Shown here: piece after piece, positions 60,951 to 64,000 of the stretch
How positions within the stretch are numbered: position 1 is the first letter of the stretch
Layout of the letters: each line of letters begins with the position of its first letter
Assembly (NCBI RefSeq): GCF_052119425.1
Contig: NZ_JBQKFH010000004.1
Location: 24,271-88,270, forward strand
Direction of reading: 5' to 3'
DNA: 64,000 nucleotides
From: Enterococcus_E cecorum_C
Lineage (GTDB): Bacteria > Bacillota > Bacilli > Lactobacillales > Enterococcaceae
Made by a program: the position numbers and the translations under genes
Notes under the pieces: model-generated
Told to the model about the DNA's origin: nothing
The model's database searches: none
The model's input: the letters and a program-made list of their open reading frames with translations, nothing else

Positions 60951-61034
60951 CCAAATCACCTCATTTTTATTGACTTTCCACTTATATTGTAATCGTTTTT
61001 TTGTTATGTTCAAGAATTTTCTGATAATTAAACC

Positions 61035-61076
61035 TAAAAAAGAGAGCTTACCTATGGTGGCAAACTCGCTTTTTTT
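61035..61076 (-). terminator. mhq operon terminator
   Basis: On the minus strand GAGTTTGCC pairs with GGTAAGCTC (two G-U pairs), then TTTTTT. Confidence 0.6.
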
Positions 61077-61077
61077 C

Positions 61078-61656
61078 TTATGCATTTAACCATTTTTTGA
61101 CTTTTTCAATTTCAGCATCACTGACTCCATGTCCTCCATCCAACAGTTCTAACTGCGTATCTGGAAAAGCACTTTGTAATCTTTTCACGAGTTGCATACT
61201 TGCGCCAGGTGACACCAAAGTATCTAGACTCCCTGCTGTCACTAATAGGCGTTTAGGTTTACTTGAAGGCGTGAAATCAAATTGAAAATCACTTGGATGT
61301 AATAATATCACTTGATCCGCAAAATCTGGATGTTGGCTTAAAATTCCTTGTAAGAAATTTGCGCCATTCGAATAGCCGATTGCCACAATTTCACTTGCTG
61401 TAATCTCTAAGCTGTCCCAAAGTTCTAAAAATCGCGAAACTTGGTGCGTAAAATCTTCGCGGTCCAATTCTTGATTGACCAAAGGATTGAAATAGCGGCG
61501 ATTCACCCCTACTCCTTTATCGCCTAAAAAACTAAGCACACCCGCTTTAGCATCTAGTTCCTCTGTTAAAAAATACAAACTATATAAGTTGCCTCCAGTG
61601 CCATGAAAAGTGACAAAAAGTCGTTGATTCCTTCCACGATTATTAAGATAACGCAT
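61078..61656 (-). CDS. mhqD: Alpha/beta hydrolase, MhqD-like carboxylesterase/phospholipase
   Basis: 192 residues from the ATG at 61656 (GAGG 8 bp upstream). Alpha/beta-hydrolase with the oxyanion region FHGTGGN near 17-23, nucleophile elbow IGYSNGAN near 93-100, Asp in SLDTLVSPG near 144-152 and catalytic His in GGHGVS near 175-180. Third gene after the MarR regulator and the ring-cleaving dioxygenase, the order of mhqR-mhqE-mhqD in staphylococci, where it protects against quinones. Confidence 0.82.
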   Translation of the reverse strand: MRYLNNRGRNQRLFVTFHGTGGNLYSLYFLTEELDAKAGVLSFLGDKGVGVNRRYFNPLVNQELDREDFTHQVSRFLELWDSLEITASEIVAIGYSNGANFLQGILSQHPDFADQVILLHPSDFQFDFTPSSKPKRLLVTAGSLDTLVSPGASMQLVKRLQSAFPDTQLELLDGGHGVSDAEIEKVKKWLNA

Positions 61657-61673
61657 CAAACTCGCCTCTTTTC

Positions 61674-62630
61674 TTATCTTTCTTGTTGTGCTAAATCACG
61701 TTCAATCGTTGCGCGTTGGTCTTCTAAAAAGCTTGGTAAAATTAATTCATACTCATCAAAAGTCGCTTGTGGTGTTTGTAAGTATGGCACGCGATCAATT
61801 GGCGGGGTTGCAATTTCATATAAAATACTATTTGGTTCACGATAATATAAAGATTGGAAAAATTCACGATTCACAATTCCCGAATGATGGATATTTTCGT
61901 CATCTAAGTATTGTGCAAAAGCTGCCAAAGTCGCTTCATTATCAACCCCAAAAGCAATATGATGCATGCCACCTACGCCTAGTCGTTCGCGCTTATTGTC
62001 TTTATCTTCAATTAAGTATATTTCATGCTGCCACAAATTATGGATATGTAAAGGAATTAAGGTGTGATTAAAATAATCGATTGGCTCTTCTTGGGTAAAT
62101 CCTAGGCGGGTGGTCAACATGTCTAAACTTGCTTCTAAATAACGCACTCGTAGGAAGACTGCCCCCATTCCAAAAATCAAATGTTCATCAGGAATTTCTG
62201 GATGTGGCGTTCCTTTAGCAATCGAGGCATCTTTAGCCACCATCAAGCCTAACTTCATGCCGTCAAAATCTTCAAAACGCAAAATTTCTTGATTGCGGAA
62301 AGTCTCGATACCATAATGTAAGACCCCCATTTTTTCTAAGCGTTCTTGCCAAAAGTAAAGCGAGTCCACTGATGTCACCAAAAACATCACCCGTTCAATC
62401 GCATTGGTACCAAATTGATTATCACGAAAATGACTCATCTCAAAAACAGTAAACTCGGTCCCTTCCCGTGCTTCTTGATCACCAAAAAATAAGTGATACA
62501 TGGTTGGATCATCTTGATTGACGGTCTTTAAAAACATCTTTAGGCCTAAAATATTCGTATAGAAATCATAAGCTTTTTTTGCACTTCTTACTAAAACTGA
62601 TACATGGTGAATGCCGGTATTTTTCATCAT
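61674..62630 (-). CDS. mhqO: Ring-cleaving dioxygenase of the glyoxalase/VOC fold (MhqO/MhqE-like)
   Basis: 318 residues with two VOC repeats. Metal-ligand candidates are His in GIHHVSVLV near 6-14, His in GGMHHIAFGVD near 221-231 and Glu in ILYEIATP near 272-279. Homologues MhqO/MhqE/MhqA give resistance to methylhydroquinone and catechol. Starts directly at the mhqR stop and precedes the esterase by 14 bp. Confidence 0.85.
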   Translation of the reverse strand: MMKNTGIHHVSVLVRSAKKAYDFYTNILGLKMFLKTVNQDDPTMYHLFFGDQEAREGTEFTVFEMSHFRDNQFGTNAIERVMFLVTSVDSLYFWQERLEKMGVLHYGIETFRNQEILRFEDFDGMKLGLMVAKDASIAKGTPHPEIPDEHLIFGMGAVFLRVRYLEASLDMLTTRLGFTQEEPIDYFNHTLIPLHIHNLWQHEIYLIEDKDNKRERLGVGGMHHIAFGVDNEATLAAFAQYLDDENIHHSGIVNREFFQSLYYREPNSILYEIATPPIDRVPYLQTPQATFDEYELILPSFLEDQRATIERDLAQQER

Positions 62631-63059
62631 TCATCGCTCCTCTATCTTTTCTTGACTTAATTTTGTTAATAATTGAAAGAGTGTTTGTAATTCGTCTTTA
62701 GATAATGAATCAAACATCTGGGCTTGATTGGTTATTTGTTTATCATAAACTTGACTTAATTTTTCTTGTCCTAAAGCAGATAAGAAAATATGTTTTTCCT
62801 TTCCGCAAGCCTTCTTTTCAATGAGTCCTGCTTGTTGCATCCGCTGTAATAACCGCGAAATCCCACCTTGCGTGACAGTTAATTGATTGGCTAGTTGTTG
62901 TTGGCTGATGGGCTGATAGCGTTCGATTAACACTAAGACTTCAAATTGAGCTGCAGTTAACCCGTCTTGTTGTAAAAATTCATTAGATTGTTGATTCATG
63001 CGTGCGGTCAGTCGAGCCATCCGCAACCAAACCAAGACAGCTAAAGGTAATTTCTTCAT
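62631..63059 (-). CDS. mhqR: MarR-family regulator, MhqR-like
   Basis: 142 residues from the ATG at 63059 (GAGGTGAGG RBS; GTG at 63068 is an alternative). Winged helix of the MarR type: PISQQQLANQLTVTQGGISR near 58-77, then a wing K-K-A-C-G-K-E-K-H. Repressor of the operon it heads, expected to be inactivated by quinones. A 20-bp perfect palindrome covers its promoter, although the sequence differs from the published Bacillus MhqR box. Confidence 0.82.
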   Translation of the reverse strand: MKKLPLAVLVWLRMARLTARMNQQSNEFLQQDGLTAAQFEVLVLIERYQPISQQQLANQLTVTQGGISRLLQRMQQAGLIEKKACGKEKHIFLSALGQEKLSQVYDKQITNQAQMFDSLSKDELQTLFQLLTKLSQEKIEER

Positions 63060-63078
63060 GTTCCTCACCTCTTGACCA

Positions 63079-63109
63079 TCACTTTACATGTAAAGTGAAA
63101 TTTTGTCAA
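63079..63109 (-). promoter_or_regulatory. mhq promoter and palindromic operator
   Basis: Minus strand TTGACA (63104-63109), 17 bp, TAAAGT (63081-63086). The perfect palindrome TCACTTTACATGTAAAGTGA (63079-63098) covers spacer and -10: a probable MarR-family binding site. Confidence 0.85.
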
Positions 63110-63191
63110 AGAAAAAGACTCCTCACTTGTGAAGTAAGAAGTCGTTCATTTTTACTACTTATGAATCAGCAATTTTCTCAGTGGTAGATAT

Positions 63192-63370
63192 ACACACGAA
63201 TTTCTTTCGAGGCTTTCCAAGCTGCTTCACGACATTTATACTCGGCGTTCGAAGGGTAGCTCCTGTGCATCTAAGCCGGACTGTCTAGGAAAATCTCAAC
63301 ATACGATTGATTTTCCTGACATTCCGGACAACCTTAGCTGCTTGGAGCTAATCGACCCTTCTCACGACCT
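63192..63370. repeat. Structured intergenic repeat (copy B)
   Basis: Diverged relative of the 59120-59310 element. Shared blocks include CACACGAATTT, TAAGCC, TTTCCTGAC, AGCTAA and CGACCC, in the same order. Stems visible: AGCTCC/GGAGCT, CTAAG/CTTAG, CCGG/CCGG, TGTC/GACA and GGAAAATC/GATTTTCC. Lies between mhqR and the small membrane ORF; the 63110-63190 stretch before it holds a further hairpin (63113-63143). Confidence 0.8.
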
Positions 63371-63371
63371 T

Positions 63372-63572
63372 TTAGCTGTTTACTCCGAAGTGTGCGACAT
63401 ATATAATCCAAAGTGTGGCTAGAATGACTAGTAAGCCTAACAAAATTTTGACGATTAAGGGGATTCTTAATTGTTCGCGTACTTTATAGCTGACAAACGC
63501 GACTAAATACATTAAAAAGCTGGGAATCATAAACAAAAATTTTAACCATAGGATACTAGCCATGCTACTCAC
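63372..63572 (-). CDS. Small membrane protein
   Basis: 66 residues, two hydrophobic helices (about 4-26 and 40-60) separated by a basic loop. RBS AAGGAAGG 7 bp before the ATG. No family recognised. Its stop codon abuts the structured repeat. Probably co-transcribed with the 30-residue ORF just upstream (11 bp). Confidence 0.55.
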   Translation of the reverse strand: MSSMASILWLKFLFMIPSFLMYLVAFVSYKVREQLRIPLIVKILLGLLVILATLWIIYVAHFGVNS

Positions 63573-63583
63573 CTTCCTTTATC

Positions 63584-63676
63584 TTATTGAAAATCTTTAA
63601 GATCGCCGCCCATGCCACCAACTAAACCAATTAAAATCAAAGAAAACCAATGCAGAATAGTTTTAACCGCTTTCAT
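63584..63676 (-). CDS. Very small membrane ORF
   Basis: 30 residues (starts MKAVKTILHWF, ends GGDLKDFQ) with one hydrophobic segment at about 7-20. GGAGG lies 9 bp upstream of the ATG. It lies 11 bp before the 66-residue membrane protein gene on the same strand. Coding is plausible from RBS and context only. The 63677-63894 stretch beyond it holds nothing I can identify. Confidence 0.45.
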   Translation of the reverse strand: MKAVKTILHWFSLILIGLVGGMGGDLKDFQ

Positions 63677-63894
63677 TTTTGTCATCCTCCGCTTCTTTTC
63701 TTCAAATTTATTCTGCCATCTTATCACAAGTTAATTATCCGTCTTGGGAATGATTGTGGAAAGTTGAGCTAAAAAATTTTGAACTTCTTTCATTCCTTGC
63801 CTTTCAGCTACTTTGAAAAAGCATTTATTCATCTCAACTATATATCATTCCAAATTTTTTCACAAATAATAAAAAATCCCCCACAACAGTGATA

Positions 63895-64000
63895 TGTACC
63901 CAGAATCCTGGACACATATATGAACTAGGCGGAACACAAGGATGCTAACCTGTACTTTGCAGGTGGCATCCATTTTGTTTTTGCCTGAATTCTTTCGTTA
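63895..64000 (-). mobile_element. IS3-family insertion sequence, right end (continues beyond window)
   Basis: TGTACCCAGAATCCTGGACA (63895-63914) is an IS3-type terminal inverted repeat end with the TG..CA form. Inside lies the 3' end of a transposase gene on the minus strand. A hairpin of GGATGC-ACCTG / CAGGT-GCATCC overlaps the last codons. Confidence 0.75.
63925..64000 (-). CDS. IS3-family transposase OrfB, last 24 complete codons (partial)
   Basis: Minus-strand frame ending at the TAG at 63925-63927 encodes NERIQAKTKWMPPAKYR followed by LASLCSA. This is the familiar C-terminus of IS3-family OrfB DDE transposases (Y-N-x-x-R-I-x-x-K-x-x-x-x-P-x-x-Y-R). The catalytic residues are outside the window. 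Confidence 0.75.
   Translation of the reverse strand, partial: NERIQAKTKWMPPAKYRLASLCSA

Noticed and set aside
1..64000. CRISPR arrays, rRNA or tRNA genes, prophage modules
   Set aside because: No regularly spaced repeats, no tRNA- or rRNA-like sequences and no phage structural genes were seen.

Overview
The window looks like an AT-rich Firmicutes chromosome from the order Lactobacillales, most likely Enterococcus or a close relative. This rests on recalled family resemblance, not a search: RpoB and RpoC read like enterococcal proteins, ctsR-clpC lacks mcsA/mcsB, a TetR regulator plus HrtBA-like exporter has the FhtR arrangement of E. faecalis, and the PASTA kinase/PP2C pair is IreK/IreP-like. 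No rRNA, tRNA or CRISPR array was seen. The left edge cuts a secreted protein and the right edge cuts an IS3-family element.

Layout. 1-4 kb: tail of a Ser/Thr-rich surface protein with a sortase-like domain, menA, a long-chain polyprenyl diphosphate synthase, and a choloylglycine hydrolase. 4-9.2 kb: an AlbA_2-domain regulator with a promoter buried in an inverted-repeat operator, then a four-gene MacAB-like export operon. 9.4-14.4 kb: a secreted coiled-coil M23 peptidase, then a GH65 phosphorylase and beta-phosphoglucomutase. The GH65 promoter carries a near-perfect TreR box, and treR lies 2.5 kb further on. 14.7-28.2 kb: an Apf-like secreted protein, small membrane proteins, treR, HAD, GNAT, MazG-like and YczE-like proteins, bioY, an ECF sigma/anti-sigma pair, a glycosyltransferase, an orphan DXS-like enzyme and an AraC/GyrI-type regulator. 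28.5-36.1 kb: rpoC and rpoB behind a leader of about 220 nt with a strong promoter.

36.3-42.2 kb: an MFS permease, membrane proteins, a CPBP protease, and a RelE/DinJ-type toxin-antitoxin cassette lying between two identical 41-bp terminator repeats, then the trhP1/trhP2 tRNA-hydroxylation pair. 42.5-48.1 kb: ctsR-clpC, and an fhtR/hrtA/hrtB-like heme-efflux locus with a perfect 36-bp palindromic operator. 48.3-59.1 kb: a small lipoprotein and the housekeeping cluster ydbC-yicC-gmk-rpoZ-priA-def-fmt-rsmB-ireP-ireK. 59.1-64 kb: a structured intergenic repeat, a conserved-looking hypothetical gene, a lipoprotein, an mhqR-mhqO-mhqD quinone-response operon with a 20-bp palindrome, a second copy of the structured repeat, two tiny membrane ORFs and the IS3 end.

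The most novel signal is a pair of diverged intergenic repeats (about 59.16-59.30 kb and 63.19-63.37 kb). Their stems carry compensatory base changes in at least five helices, which suggests a structured RNA or fold-back DNA family. Other notable points are the TreR-GH65 regulatory link and the repeat-flanked toxin-antitoxin cassette.
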